64,000 nucleotides of DNA from Alteromonas gilva (GCF_028595265.1 NZ_JAQQXP010000001.1:2294001-2358000); one strand, 5' to 3'. Shown: positions 33,954 to 42,471, counted from the first letter of the stretch. Notes: a model not told the origin generated them from the sequence alone. Translations and numbers: made by a program.

Positions 33954-34045
33954 TGGCGGAGAGTGAGGGATTCGAACCCCCGGAAGGTTTAACCCTTCGT
34001 CTGATTTCAAGTCAGGTGCATTCAACCGGACTCTGCCAACTCTCC
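33954..34045 (-). tRNA. serT: tRNA-Ser (anticodon TGA), copy 2
   Basis: A 92-base class II tRNA on the minus strand with anticodon TGA and encoded CCA. Its location directly upstream of yccA on the opposite strand matches serT in E. coli, so this is likely the ancestral copy and the one at 32106 the duplicate. Confidence 0.97.
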
Positions 34046-34058
34046 TTGAGTGATGCGA

Positions 34059-34086
34059 ATCTTAATGAAATTTTTATGACTGTAAA
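34059..34086 (-). promoter_or_regulatory. Promoter of tRNA-Ser copy 2
   Basis: On the minus strand, TTTACA (34086-34081) and TAAGAT (34064-34059) are 16 bases apart, the same spacing and -35 as copy 1. Confidence 0.55.
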
Positions 34087-34290
34087 GTGTTAATTTAAAA
34101 AAACGGGCCCGGATGACGGAGTTTTAACCAATTCAGCTCATGGATTAACCTGTCCGGGGCTCAAATAAAATATTTCATTGCATTGATAGGCATTAGCTAT
34201 TGAAAGTTGGAACTAAAACCCATACAAATGCTCTAAGCTATAGCGTATTATAGTGTTGAAACATTTTTGCCTGTCCTATTGGAGGAAACA

Positions 34291-34959
34291 ATGGATAATC
34301 GTTCGGTGTATACTAGTGCATCAAGACCTTCGGTATTAGAAACCAATAAAGTTTTACGTAATACTTACATGCTTTTAGGCATGACACTGCTCTTTAGTGC
34401 ATTGTGTGCTGGTATCACATATGCTATCGTCATTACAAAAATGACCTCATTAGTGATGACGATTGGTGCCTTTATTACTTTATTTGTGGTTCACAAAAAA
34501 GCTGATTCAGCGTCTGGTATTTACTGGATTTTCCTGTTTACCGGCTTACTTGGCGGTTCATTAGGACATATGCTCAGCTATTACGTAACAATTCCGGGTG
34601 GCCCGAAGTTAATTGCCCAGGCTCTGGGTGGTACAGCGCTAATTTTCTTTGCGTTGTCAGCTTATGTGCTAACGACCAAGAAAGACTTCTCATTTATGGG
34701 CGGTTTCTTGTTTGTAGGTATCATGGTGGTTCTGGTTGCAGCCATTGCAAATATCTTCTTTGCAGCGCCGGCAGTTCAGTTAGCCATTAGTGCGGCCATT
34801 GTGTTCTTAATGTCTGGTTTTATTTTGTTTGATACCAGTCGCATTATCCACGGCGGCGAAACCAACTACATTCGCGCAACCGTTGGCCTGTACCTGAACA
34901 TCTACAACCTGTTTGTAGCCCTGCTTCAGTTATTAGGCGTATTCGGTAGCGATGACTAA
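34291..34959 (+). CDS. yccA: Bax inhibitor-1/YccA family membrane protein
   Basis: A 222-residue inner membrane protein with seven hydrophobic segments and the family's C-terminal FDTSRIIHGGETNYI and LNIYNLFVALLQLLG. E. coli YccA interacts with and modulates the FtsH protease at the membrane. ATG 34291 has GGAGGA five bases upstream. A terminator directly follows. The adjacency to tRNA-Ser and to tus genes is conserved. Confidence 0.95.
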   Translation: MDNRSVYTSASRPSVLETNKVLRNTYMLLGMTLLFSALCAGITYAIVITKMTSLVMTIGAFITLFVVHKKADSASGIYWIFLFTGLLGGSLGHMLSYYVTIPGGPKLIAQALGGTALIFFALSAYVLTTKKDFSFMGGFLFVGIMVVLVAAIANIFFAAPAVQLAISAAIVFLMSGFILFDTSRIIHGGETNYIRATVGLYLNIYNLFVALLQLLGVFGSDD

Positions 34960-34981
34960 GTCTTAGTTAGATTATTGAGAA

Positions 34982-35006
34982 AACACCCCGTAAAGGGGTG
35001 TTTTTG
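34982..35006 (+). terminator. Rho-independent terminator after yccA, touching tusD
   Basis: AACACCCC (34982-34989) pairs with GGGGTGTT (34995-35002) around GTAAA, followed by T. It ends only five bases before the tusD ATG. Confidence 0.85.
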
Positions 35007-35010
35007 TTTT

Positions 35011-35400
35011 ATGCCAAGTATTTCAGTACTCATTACCTGCTCACCCGAGTCACCCGCCCGGTGCATAAACGCGCTCGATTACTGCAAAAGCCTACTTGAG
35101 CAAGGCAGTACAATAAACCAGATCTTTTTTTATCAGGCCGGGGTTTACCACGCCAACGGGCTGGTAGACGCTGGCAGCACCAACTTAGATCTCCCTGCAA
35201 GGTGGTCAGTGTTTGCCGCTAACTTCGGCGTACCGTTACTGGTGTGTGTGGGTGCCGCCACACAGCGCGGTATTATTGATGCTGCCCAGGCCGGGCAAAC
35301 CGGCAAAGCCCACCACTCTCTTTTTGCCCCTTTTGAACAAGTCGGTTTGGGCGAATTTTTTACCCGCCTGCACGATGCCAACAAGCTGGTACAATTTTAA
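35011..35400 (+). CDS. tusD: Sulfurtransferase complex subunit TusD
   Basis: A 129-residue DsrE-like protein. The active Cys79 in LLVCVGAATQRGI corresponds to Cys78 of E. coli TusD. With TusB and TusC it forms a heterohexamer that takes persulfide sulfur from TusA and hands it to TusE for 2-thiouridine at the tRNA wobble position. The ATG at 35011 has no ribosome site of normal spacing; the only AGGGG lies inside the preceding terminator stem, 12 bases away. The stop overlaps tusC as TAATG. Confidence 0.93.
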   Translation: MPSISVLITCSPESPARCINALDYCKSLLEQGSTINQIFFYQAGVYHANGLVDAGSTNLDLPARWSVFAANFGVPLLVCVGAATQRGIIDAAQAGQTGKAHHSLFAPFEQVGLGEFFTRLHDANKLVQF

Positions 35401-35753
35401 TGGCGACTATTGCAGTATTACTTACCCAACCGCCCTACGGACAACAGCGCAGCGCCGATGGTATTGAGTTTGCGTTGGCCTCCACCAATTACGGGCATGA
35501 ATGCCATGTGATTTTTTGTGCTGAAGGGGTTTATCAGCTGTTAAACAATCAGGCACCAGCACAGCAAAAAAATCACTTAAAACAAACCAATGTACTGCCA
35601 TTTTACGACATTGACCCCATTTACGTGTGTGAGCGTTCGATGGCCAGCCTCAGGATTGCACCAGAGGATCTGGGCGTAAATGATGTTGAGGTATTATCGG
35701 CCGACGCCATGCATACGTTAATTAGCCGCTGCGACCATACGGTGACATTTTAA
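35400..35753 (+). CDS. tusC: Sulfurtransferase complex subunit TusC
   Basis: A 117-residue DsrF-like protein (VLLTQPPYGQQRSADGIEFAL near the N-terminus), the middle subunit of the TusBCD complex. It overlaps both neighbours by one base (TAATG), indicating coupled, equal synthesis. Confidence 0.93.
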   Translation: MATIAVLLTQPPYGQQRSADGIEFALASTNYGHECHVIFCAEGVYQLLNNQAPAQQKNHLKQTNVLPFYDIDPIYVCERSMASLRIAPEDLGVNDVEVLSADAMHTLISRCDHTVTF

Positions 35754-36010
35754 TGATCGTATCAATAACCCAATCACATTTAACGCCCTCGCAACTGGCT
35801 TTCCTGCAATTGTTAAACAGCGATGATGTCATTCTTTGCCGCGCTGATGGCGTGTATGCCTGTGCCGGGTTAATTCAATCGGAGGTAAGACCGCGATGCC
35901 TTGCGTTGCAGGATGACTGTCTCAGCCGTGGCATAACCAGTGCGCAATCAGTTACAATGGCAGAGCTTATTCAATTGCAAGCAACCCATCAGCAATGGAT
36001 CACACTCTGA
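35753..36010 (+). CDS. tusB: Sulfurtransferase complex subunit TusB
   Basis: An 85-residue DsrH-like protein, the smallest TusBCD subunit, with the conserved DDVILCRADGVYA. Identification rests on size, order tusD-tusC-tusB-tusE and the one-base overlap with tusC. Confidence 0.9.
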   Translation: MIVSITQSHLTPSQLAFLQLLNSDDVILCRADGVYACAGLIQSEVRPRCLALQDDCLSRGITSAQSVTMAELIQLQATHQQWITL

Positions 36011-36011
36011 T

Positions 36012-36356
36012 ATGAGCGACACTTTTCATTTTGAATGGCAAAACCAACGCTTTGCCACTGACAAACTTGGCTATTTATTAGATTACCGCCAATGGCAGCT
36101 GGATATGGTGCCCTGTTTAGCCGAGCAAGAAGGCATCGAGCTGACCGAGGCGCACTGGGAAGTGGTGCTATTTGTGCGCGAGTTTTACCTCGAATATGAA
36201 ACCAGCCCGGCGATCCGGGCGCTGGTAAAAGCCATGGCAGCCAAATACGGGCCCGACAAGGGCAATAGCCGTTACCTGCAACGCCTCTTTCCCAGAGGCC
36301 CTGCCAAGCAAGCGACCAAATTAGCCGGTTTGCCCAAGCCCAAAAAATGTTTGTAA
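36012..36356 (+). CDS. tusE: Sulfurtransferase TusE
   Basis: A 114-residue DsrC-like protein with the conserved region GYLLDYRQWQLDMVPCLAEQEGIELTEAHWEVV and the penultimate active Cys113 in PKPKKCL. TusE receives sulfur from TusBCD and delivers it to the thiouridylase MnmA. ATG 36012 follows the tusB stop by one base; an earlier in-frame ATG at 35940 lies in tusB and is not needed. In E. coli tusE is unlinked from tusDCB, so the joint operon is closer to the arrangement of sulfur-oxidation dsr genes. Confidence 0.94.
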   Translation: MSDTFHFEWQNQRFATDKLGYLLDYRQWQLDMVPCLAEQEGIELTEAHWEVVLFVREFYLEYETSPAIRALVKAMAAKYGPDKGNSRYLQRLFPRGPAKQATKLAGLPKPKKCL

Positions 36357-36547
36357 CACTGTTGTGTTTGCAAGGTATTCAAAAAACGGTAGCAAGTACC
36401 TCCGGTTTCAATTCCTCGCTATCGCCTCATTGCCAGTGTATAAACAATCAAAGCGCGCATTGATATGATGGTTACCGTTAGTATAGTTGCAATAAACTGA
36501 GTGCTCTGCCCGCTTAAACGGCAGAATAACGGCAAACTGCGTAAACC

Positions 36548-37087
36548 TTACCCTTTTGGAATATCGATGGTCATCTGTATATTCTGGCTAACCCATTCAG
36601 CGCTGGGGTCAGATTCCACACCAATGCCATAGGCAAGGCGGTCGATAGGAAATGACGCCACCAGTCGGCCATCTTGGTTGTTGAGGGTAAACTCCATGGC
36701 GTTGCTCTTGCCTCGAAGTGTAAGATTCCCCTTTACAACAAAACCTTGTGCGGTTTTTGTCACACTGGTGCTTGCAAACTTGCCCTGAGGATGGTTTTTT
36801 ACGTCAAACCAATCACCTTCTGGCAAGGTTTCATCGTAGGTAGCATTACCGGTTTTAGCGCTCGACAAATCGAAACTGGCAGTAATAGCCCCCCCATTGC
36901 CGTTGTCAGAAGTACCAGGCAGATTAACCTGTGCCTGCCATTTTTCAAACGTACCCGAAAAACGCATGCCGACGTGCTCAGCACTAAAGTCAACCCGCGC
37001 ATTGGTGTTATCAACCGCATAGCGGGCCATTACCGGATGAACGTGCAGGCAAACAACCAGCGCCAATAATCCTTTTAATATTTTCAC
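36548..37087 (-). CDS. YceI-family periplasmic lipid-binding protein (downstream copy)
   Basis: A 179-residue protein with a signal peptide (to about residue 21) and the YceI lipocalin-like barrel beginning RYAVDNTNARVDFSAEHVG. YceI proteins bind polyisoprenoids or other amphiphilic molecules in the periplasm. It is the third gene of a YceI-b561-YceI unit and begins two bases after the cytochrome gene. Confidence 0.9.
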   Translation of the reverse strand: MKILKGLLALVVCLHVHPVMARYAVDNTNARVDFSAEHVGMRFSGTFEKWQAQVNLPGTSDNGNGGAITASFDLSSAKTGNATYDETLPEGDWFDVKNHPQGKFASTSVTKTAQGFVVKGNLTLRGKSNAMEFTLNNQDGRLVASFPIDRLAYGIGVESDPSAEWVSQNIQMTIDIPKG

Positions 37088-37089
37088 AC

Positions 37090-37644
37090 TTATTTACTCC
37101 ACCACATACGTGTTATTAATTGAAGACCATGCCTTTTTTTATGCATGATCACTGCTGCAATATGCCCGAGAATCATCATGCCAAGCGCAATGGCAGTAAG
37201 CCAGTGAATATTACGCGCCAGGCTTTCAATGGTTTTGTTACGCTCAACGAAAGGAATATGGGGCCACTTGATCCAATCCACAAATACAAATGTGGGCAAA
37301 CCAAAGGGGCTGGCAGACACCATAAGCCAACCGCTTAACGGCATGACTACAAGGGCTGTATAGAGCCCTATGTGGCCAAGCTTAGCGAGTTTTTGTTCGT
37401 GCGCTGACAGCATTGCAGGTAATGGCGGTTGCTCGCTGAATAGCCGCACAACAATGCGCAGCACAATTGCCCAGAGCATGATTACCCCGCTAGCCTTATG
37501 AATTTGAAAAAGCTGATATTGATCGGCCTTTGGCATGTCTATATTTACCATAGCAATACCGCTGGCGAGCATAAACAGTATGCCCAGCGCAATTAGCCAG
37601 TGCAGAACAATACTAATGCTGTGATATCGGGTGGTTGGATACAT
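37090..37644 (-). CDS. Cytochrome b561-family membrane protein
   Basis: A 184-residue protein with four membrane helices and conserved His in VLHWLIA (His15), QIHKASG (about His49) and later helices, the ligands of two b hemes in YodB/CybB-type cytochromes. It likely oxidises ubiquinol or transfers electrons to the periplasm. The pairing with YceI is common in proteobacteria and suggests quinone or isoprenoid exchange, but this is inference. Confidence 0.92.
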   Translation of the reverse strand: MYPTTRYHSISIVLHWLIALGILFMLASGIAMVNIDMPKADQYQLFQIHKASGVIMLWAIVLRIVVRLFSEQPPLPAMLSAHEQKLAKLGHIGLYTALVVMPLSGWLMVSASPFGLPTFVFVDWIKWPHIPFVERNKTIESLARNIHWLTAIALGMMILGHIAAVIMHKKRHGLQLITRMWWSK

Positions 37645-37689
37645 TTAGCTGTGTACTCGCTTTATCATCATTATACTCTCACTGGCTGA

Positions 37690-38319
37690 TTACTCAGTTT
37701 TAACAAACTCAGCTTCAATCATAACCGTTACGCTATCGCCTATAAACGGAATATATTTTGTCATGCCCCAACGCGAACGCTCAATAACCGTGGACGCTGA
37801 AAACCCCATAGTAGGCTTGCGGGTGAACGGCTGCAACTGCATCGCGCCATTTAGCGTTACATCCAGTGAAACCGGCAGCGTGTTACCCAAAAACGTCAGA
37901 TCACCCGTCATTATGGCGGTGTTCTCCCCGGTAATTGCTATATTAGTGGATACAAAATCGATGCTAGGGAACGCGCCTGCATTAAACCAGCCATCGTCGG
38001 TTGCTAACACATGATTAAAGTCTTCTTCGTCCGCGTTGGGGTAAGCGGTTTGGATGGAACGAGGGTCAATCGACACTTGCACTTCACTGTTTGCCAGATT
38101 ACCCGGATCAAAATCAATCGCACCATCAAACGAAGCAAAACGCGCAACATAATCTGACAAGCCAAAGTGGGAGACTTTCCACACGACACTGGCATGGGTC
38201 AAGTCGAGTTTATAGTGGCCTTCTGGCATCTCACTGTACTGACTTTTGGCAAACACCCATGACACACAACTGAGCAGTGAAAAGCTAACCACAACAGTTA
38301 ATATTTTTACGATTTTCAT
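37690..38319 (-). CDS. YceI-family periplasmic lipid-binding protein (upstream copy)
   Basis: A 209-residue YceI protein with a signal peptide (MKIVKILTVVVSFSLLSCVSWVFA) and the barrel starting HYKLDLTHASVVWKVSHFGLSDY. ATG 38319 has AGGGA upstream; an earlier in-frame start at 38379 would add 20 non-signal residues. It is first in the unit with a b561 cytochrome and a second YceI. The two YceI copies share little identity, so they are not a recent duplication. Confidence 0.9.
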   Translation of the reverse strand: MKIVKILTVVVSFSLLSCVSWVFAKSQYSEMPEGHYKLDLTHASVVWKVSHFGLSDYVARFASFDGAIDFDPGNLANSEVQVSIDPRSIQTAYPNADEEDFNHVLATDDGWFNAGAFPSIDFVSTNIAITGENTAIMTGDLTFLGNTLPVSLDVTLNGAMQLQPFTRKPTMGFSASTVIERSRWGMTKYIPFIGDSVTVMIEAEFVKTE

Positions 38320-38732
38320 TCTGTTATTCCCTGTTAATAAGGCCTGGTTCAAAACAGTCAACGCTGTATAAACTGGCACACTGGCACTCGCCGGAGGCGC
38401 TGCCTGAAAAGTTCGTCATAAAAGCATTTTAGTCTTTGCCATTCCCTTTGATAAAGCGCCCTTTGACTTGAGCGTTAAAATAGAGCCCCCTGCTCTGCCT
38501 ATTAGCGTTTACATGACCGTCGCGCGATTAATCCGCTTTCAGTTAAACCCATATTGGGATACCAAAGATCAACAAGCTACAAAATTTGTACACTGCTGCT
38601 CAACAACGTAGTTCATTTACCTATCACATTTATGAGCAAAATGCTTTTTATTGCACTCTCAGCAGCCTGCGTATAATCTGAGAAAAAAGCCTTAATAATT
38701 GCCTTATTTAACAGCGCAATTCAAAATACATA
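38320..38732. other. Long intergenic region between divergent yceI and TPR lipoprotein genes
   Basis: The 413 bases hold no frame that I can support. The right end has a promoter for the lipoprotein gene (38651-38677). Nothing else is recognisable. Confidence 0.45.
38651..38677 (+). promoter_or_regulatory. Candidate promoter of the TPR lipoprotein gene
   Basis: A perfect TATAAT (38672-38677) is preceded by TTGCAC (38651-38656) at a short 15-base spacing, about 50 bases before the ATG at 38733. Confidence 0.45.
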
Positions 38733-39917
38733 ATGGGTACCCTACCGGTGATTACGCACATAAAAGTGGCTATTACGCTGTTAGTTTTACTACTTTGTGG
38801 TTGTCAGACAACATCTGAACCTATCGCCCCTGAGTTAATGCATGTCAGGCTGCCAGAATATCCCCCGGAGATATTTACCGAAAAAAACGTCATACAACCC
38901 GATGACGTGTTTGCTCTGTCAAACGATCAACGCCTCGAGTTTCTCAATTACTTTCATGACGCAAAAAATCAGCACATACCCGCACATATGCGCTTATATG
39001 AGTACCTTTCTGCGCTCACAGAGGGTTTTACCTATAAAGGCAGCACTTACACAGCAACCCAGGCTTATGCCTTCCAGCAGGGAAATTGTTTGTCCCTGGC
39101 CATTTTGACCACCGCATTAGCGCAAGCAGCGGGCATCGAGGTAAGTTACCAGAGGGTCAACAGCGCCCCGGTTTACTTCAAACATGATAATGTCATGAGC
39201 ATCGGCTCTCACGTACGTACCTTTGTCTACGATCCGGATTTTACGCCCAAGCCCAATATGATTGTGATTCAAAAGCCTCGCATGGTAATTGACTATTTCC
39301 CTTCCACCGCCAGTACCAAAGGTAAAACTGTATCTGCGCAGGACTTTCTTGCTCTGTATTATCAAAACATGGCGGCCGAAGCCATTGTCGGTGACGATCT
39401 CGACCTCGCTCATGCTTATATCAAACAAGGCCTGCAAGTGTCGCCTTTACATCCAGAGTCACTCAATACCCTTGCCGTAATTCTTATCAAAAAATCTCAG
39501 CCCAAAATCGCTGGGGAAATTTATGCCTACCTTTACCAAACAGGTATCGGTACTGTGACTACCCTGAGTAATTTTGCCTTATTAAAAGAACGCGCCGGTG
39601 ATCTGAAAGGCGCAAAGGCTCTGCTTGCCGAAGTGGATAAAATTGAAGATGATAACCCTTACGAATGGTTAGATACCGCTGATCGACAGTTACGCAAGCA
39701 ACATCTGGCAATTGCCCTCAAATACTACAAAAAAGCAATTGAAGTAGCCCCCTATCTGGCTGAGGGGTACTTTGGCGTGGCCAATGTTTTGTATCGTAAA
39801 GGCAAATTTGAACAAGCGTTGCAATACTTAACACAAGCGAAAGACATGGCGTATATACCCGAAGACGAAATGCGTTACAGCGCAAAAATCGTGTCTCTGA
39901 AAACTTCTCTTCACTAA
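38733..39917 (+). CDS. Lipoprotein with transglutaminase-like and TPR regions
   Basis: A 394-residue protein. The lipobox LLLCGC (about 24-29) marks a lipoprotein. Residues about 90-200 look like a transglutaminase-like domain: QGNCLSLAILTTALAQAAGIE places the Cys nucleophile before a helix, followed by a His in GSHVRTFVYDPDF. Residues about 210-390 form tetratricopeptide repeats (ALKYYKKAIEVAPYLAEGYFG). Such proteins may be cysteine peptidases or peptidoglycan-linked scaffolds; no substrate is known. It lies 290 bases upstream of the tubulin-like gene on the same strand, with no terminator seen between, so a link is possible but unproven. Confidence 0.8.
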   Translation: MGTLPVITHIKVAITLLVLLLCGCQTTSEPIAPELMHVRLPEYPPEIFTEKNVIQPDDVFALSNDQRLEFLNYFHDAKNQHIPAHMRLYEYLSALTEGFTYKGSTYTATQAYAFQQGNCLSLAILTTALAQAAGIEVSYQRVNSAPVYFKHDNVMSIGSHVRTFVYDPDFTPKPNMIVIQKPRMVIDYFPSTASTKGKTVSAQDFLALYYQNMAAEAIVGDDLDLAHAYIKQGLQVSPLHPESLNTLAVILIKKSQPKIAGEIYAYLYQTGIGTVTTLSNFALLKERAGDLKGAKALLAEVDKIEDDNPYEWLDTADRQLRKQHLAIALKYYKKAIEVAPYLAEGYFGVANVLYRKGKFEQALQYLTQAKDMAYIPEDEMRYSAKIVSLKTSLH

Positions 39918-40207
39918 TGCCAGTGCTTGACTAACACTACACTCCATAACATCACGTACGTCGATACGCCCTCACATACGCCGTCTCGATAGTGCAAGTT
40001 GAACCGCCAGACCAACACGGACTTAGAATCGCTTAAACTTATGGTTCTATTGCTAGCCGGTGGGCTCGAGACGGTTCTTAACGCTTCAACAATATCATCG
40101 GCCGCGGCCGCAACTGTATATATTTTATACTTATTATTTCTCAGAAGTTTTAAAACTCTACTATACTCAAAAATCAGATATGTACTGAGCAAAATAGGCA
40201 TCGCATT

Positions 40208-42433
40208 ATGGCAACCAGCAAAGAAAGCAGCAAGCAAGTGAGCTCAACCGCAAGGACGAGTAAGGTTGCTACCGACACTCAGGCCAGTGACGACTTTGAT
40301 TTGATCCCGAGAAATCTCAAACAAACCAAAAAACCGGTGACGATAGACTGCGAGCACACGCAGTATTTTACCGAAAAAGACGTCAATAAAATTTTACGCA
40401 ATTTAGATCAACTCAAAAACACTATCTATCCAGACCATATAGCCAGCGAAGACGATAAAAAACCCTCACCTAATTTTCCATCTGTGTGCTTAATAGGATT
40501 AGGACGTTGTGGCTCAAATATCGCGTTGGATGTTGCTTCCCTTGTTCATGATGCCCGTGATTATTATCTTGATCAGTATCAGCACGATCTATCGAAAATG
40601 AAAGAAGCTGAAAGTAAATCACTGAAGTGGCTGCAGCGTAGTATTCGCTTAAAAGCTGAAAAAACCTTCCGCCCGGTGTTTTTGATTGAACCGCTGGTTA
40701 TGCTGGGTGATTTAGATAAAGACATAGAGGGGCGCATTCGCTTTTCGTCGAAAGGTACGCAAAACGACTTTCTGAAAACCTACAATAAGTTACGCATAAT
40801 GGACTTGTCAGAGGTTCATGCCGGGGGTGCGGGTAACGCGCCTATTCTGGGTCAGTACCTGGCTAAAATAATACTCAACAAGCAAACCGAAGACTTTAAT
40901 AATGCCGAATGGAAAGCCATTCATTCGTATTTGATTGATTCCTGTGGGATCAAGGCGAACCAGTCACGCCTGTATTTTTATATTTTTAGTGCCGGTGGTG
41001 GTACCGGTTCGGGTATGGCGTCTGAATTTGGCCTTGCTCAGCAGTATGCTTATTTGCGTAAAACCTTTGATACCAAGGTGTACAAGGAGTCGAACTCACA
41101 ACGCCAGGGCTTTGTGTTTGAGCCTATCTTTACCAGCGGCATTTGCATTCTGCCGAATATCTCTGACCATACCGAAATGTCTGAAGCTCTGCATATTAAT
41201 GCCGGGCGTTTACTGTGCAAATACCTGGCCGAGGAGTGGTGTTTTTCTTACGATATGAACAACGATACATCGCAGGAATCCACCCAGCAAAGATTGCGCC
41301 CCTGGAACGCCATGATGCTGATTTCCAATGACATTATGCGTTACGCTGAGCAAAGCGATGCCAACAGTGATATGCGCTACATTGACGTAAACTCAATGGA
41401 AAAGCATGCCAATCAGTATATCAGCCAGCAAATTTTTAATATTTTAACTGCTCAGTCGGTGACCACCGATTACGATCAGGATTACTTCAGACGCGCCGGC
41501 ATTGATATTGGCGAAACGATTCGACTGGACGCCAATGATCTCTTTATGAGCCTTGCCGGGCCGGTTGCCATTGCTTATGGTGAATCGGTAGTCGAAGATA
41601 CTGACGGTCTGCAAATCAGAACAGAAAAGAAAAAAGCGTTAGATATTGATAATTTATTCTTCCGCTCAATAGATCTGCCTCACTTTAATAAGCAAACCCA
41701 GGCAATTGAAGGCATAAGCCTGTTACCTATCGAGGCAGAGGCTTATAAAGCTGAACTGAAAAAGTATCAGGAGTCGGGCTATGTGTCAGACAATTTAAAA
41801 GAGCTACACTTCTTTAAGAACTGCTCGTCGGTGGTATCGATAGTCTCGTTGCCCAAAGATTACAAGTTGTCTTATATTGATTTAAATAAGCTAAAAACCC
41901 ATTTAAACAATCTGTTCCCTAATACCACGCTTAAACGTTACGCTTTGGTGATTGGTGCTTCTGCCAACCTCTCGATGACCACGCTGATCGCAAAAAGCCC
42001 CTGTTTGAGCGATGATTTCCTCACCTTGCTGGTTTCCTACATTAAACGCTGCTTTGCCAAAGACAGCTGCCGTTTTGATGAGTCACTCGATACAGCAATC
42101 GTTGACTTTATTAAGGCCCCGGAATTTGATACCTCTAAGTTAGATGACATGCTGGAGGAGTTTGAAAATCCGGCGAAAATACTCGACACAAACTGGTACG
42201 CAATAAAACCCATGTACGAGAAAAAGTATCGTGAGCTGATTAACCAGCCTGACAATTTCACTTCAATTAATGATATCCGTTTGTCCGTGGACTGCGTCAA
42301 ACAAGCGATACATTATTTGCGCGAAATCTATCGTCACCGGATTAGCAAGACACGGGTTATTTCATTGAGCGGCGCGAAAAAGCCCACTGAGAACAAAACC
42401 GCCGGGAGCAGCGATAACAACGTGTCAGAGTAA
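40208..42433 (+). CDS. Tubulin/FtsZ-superfamily GTPase-like protein of an uncharacterised family
   Basis: A 741-residue protein without signal peptide or membrane helix. A Ser/Thr/Lys-rich, probably disordered N-terminus (1-88) precedes a GTPase-like core. Visible superfamily motifs in order: IGLGRCGSN (96-104) for loop T1; GGAGNAP (206-212) for T3; SAGGGTGSG (261-269), the tubulin signature; EALHINAGRLL (326-336), similar to the Asn that stacks on guanine; LISNDI (371-376) at the start of the core helix; and LDANDLFMSLAG (440-451), where Asp441 and Asp444 match the DxxD of the T7 catalytic loop. A large second domain (about 480-715) and a polar tail follow. FtsZ is about 380-400 residues, so this is not the division protein. 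It may belong to the Tubulin_2 or FtsZl families predicted for membrane remodelling. Partners are not evident. Confidence 0.8.
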   Translation: MATSKESSKQVSSTARTSKVATDTQASDDFDLIPRNLKQTKKPVTIDCEHTQYFTEKDVNKILRNLDQLKNTIYPDHIASEDDKKPSPNFPSVCLIGLGRCGSNIALDVASLVHDARDYYLDQYQHDLSKMKEAESKSLKWLQRSIRLKAEKTFRPVFLIEPLVMLGDLDKDIEGRIRFSSKGTQNDFLKTYNKLRIMDLSEVHAGGAGNAPILGQYLAKIILNKQTEDFNNAEWKAIHSYLIDSCGIKANQSRLYFYIFSAGGGTGSGMASEFGLAQQYAYLRKTFDTKVYKESNSQRQGFVFEPIFTSGICILPNISDHTEMSEALHINAGRLLCKYLAEEWCFSYDMNNDTSQESTQQRLRPWNAMMLISNDIMRYAEQSDANSDMRYIDVNSMEKHANQYISQQIFNILTAQSVTTDYDQDYFRRAGIDIGETIRLDANDLFMSLAGPVAIAYGESVVEDTDGLQIRTEKKKALDIDNLFFRSIDLPHFNKQTQAIEGISLLPIEAEAYKAELKKYQESGYVSDNLKELHFFKNCSSVVSIVSLPKDYKLSYIDLNKLKTHLNNLFPNTTLKRYALVIGASANLSMTTLIAKSPCLSDDFLTLLVSYIKRCFAKDSCRFDESLDTAIVDFIKAPEFDTSKLDDMLEEFENPAKILDTNWYAIKPMYEKKYRELINQPDNFTSINDIRLSVDCVKQAIHYLREIYRHRISKTRVISLSGAKKPTENKTAGSSDNNVSE

Positions 42434-42471
42434 ATGGCAACTAAGGCCTTAAACAGGGCTGTTTTACCATT

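Noticed and set aside
32066..34104. Genomic island or prophage attachment site at tRNA-Ser
   Set aside because: tRNA 3' repeats are present, but there is no integrase, phage or plasmid gene between them; duplication or an rtT-like repeat explains the structure better.
40208..42433. Reading the tubulin-like gene as ftsZ
   Set aside because: The protein is almost twice the length of FtsZ, lacks its C-terminal binding peptide and is not beside ftsQA; only superfamily motifs are shared.
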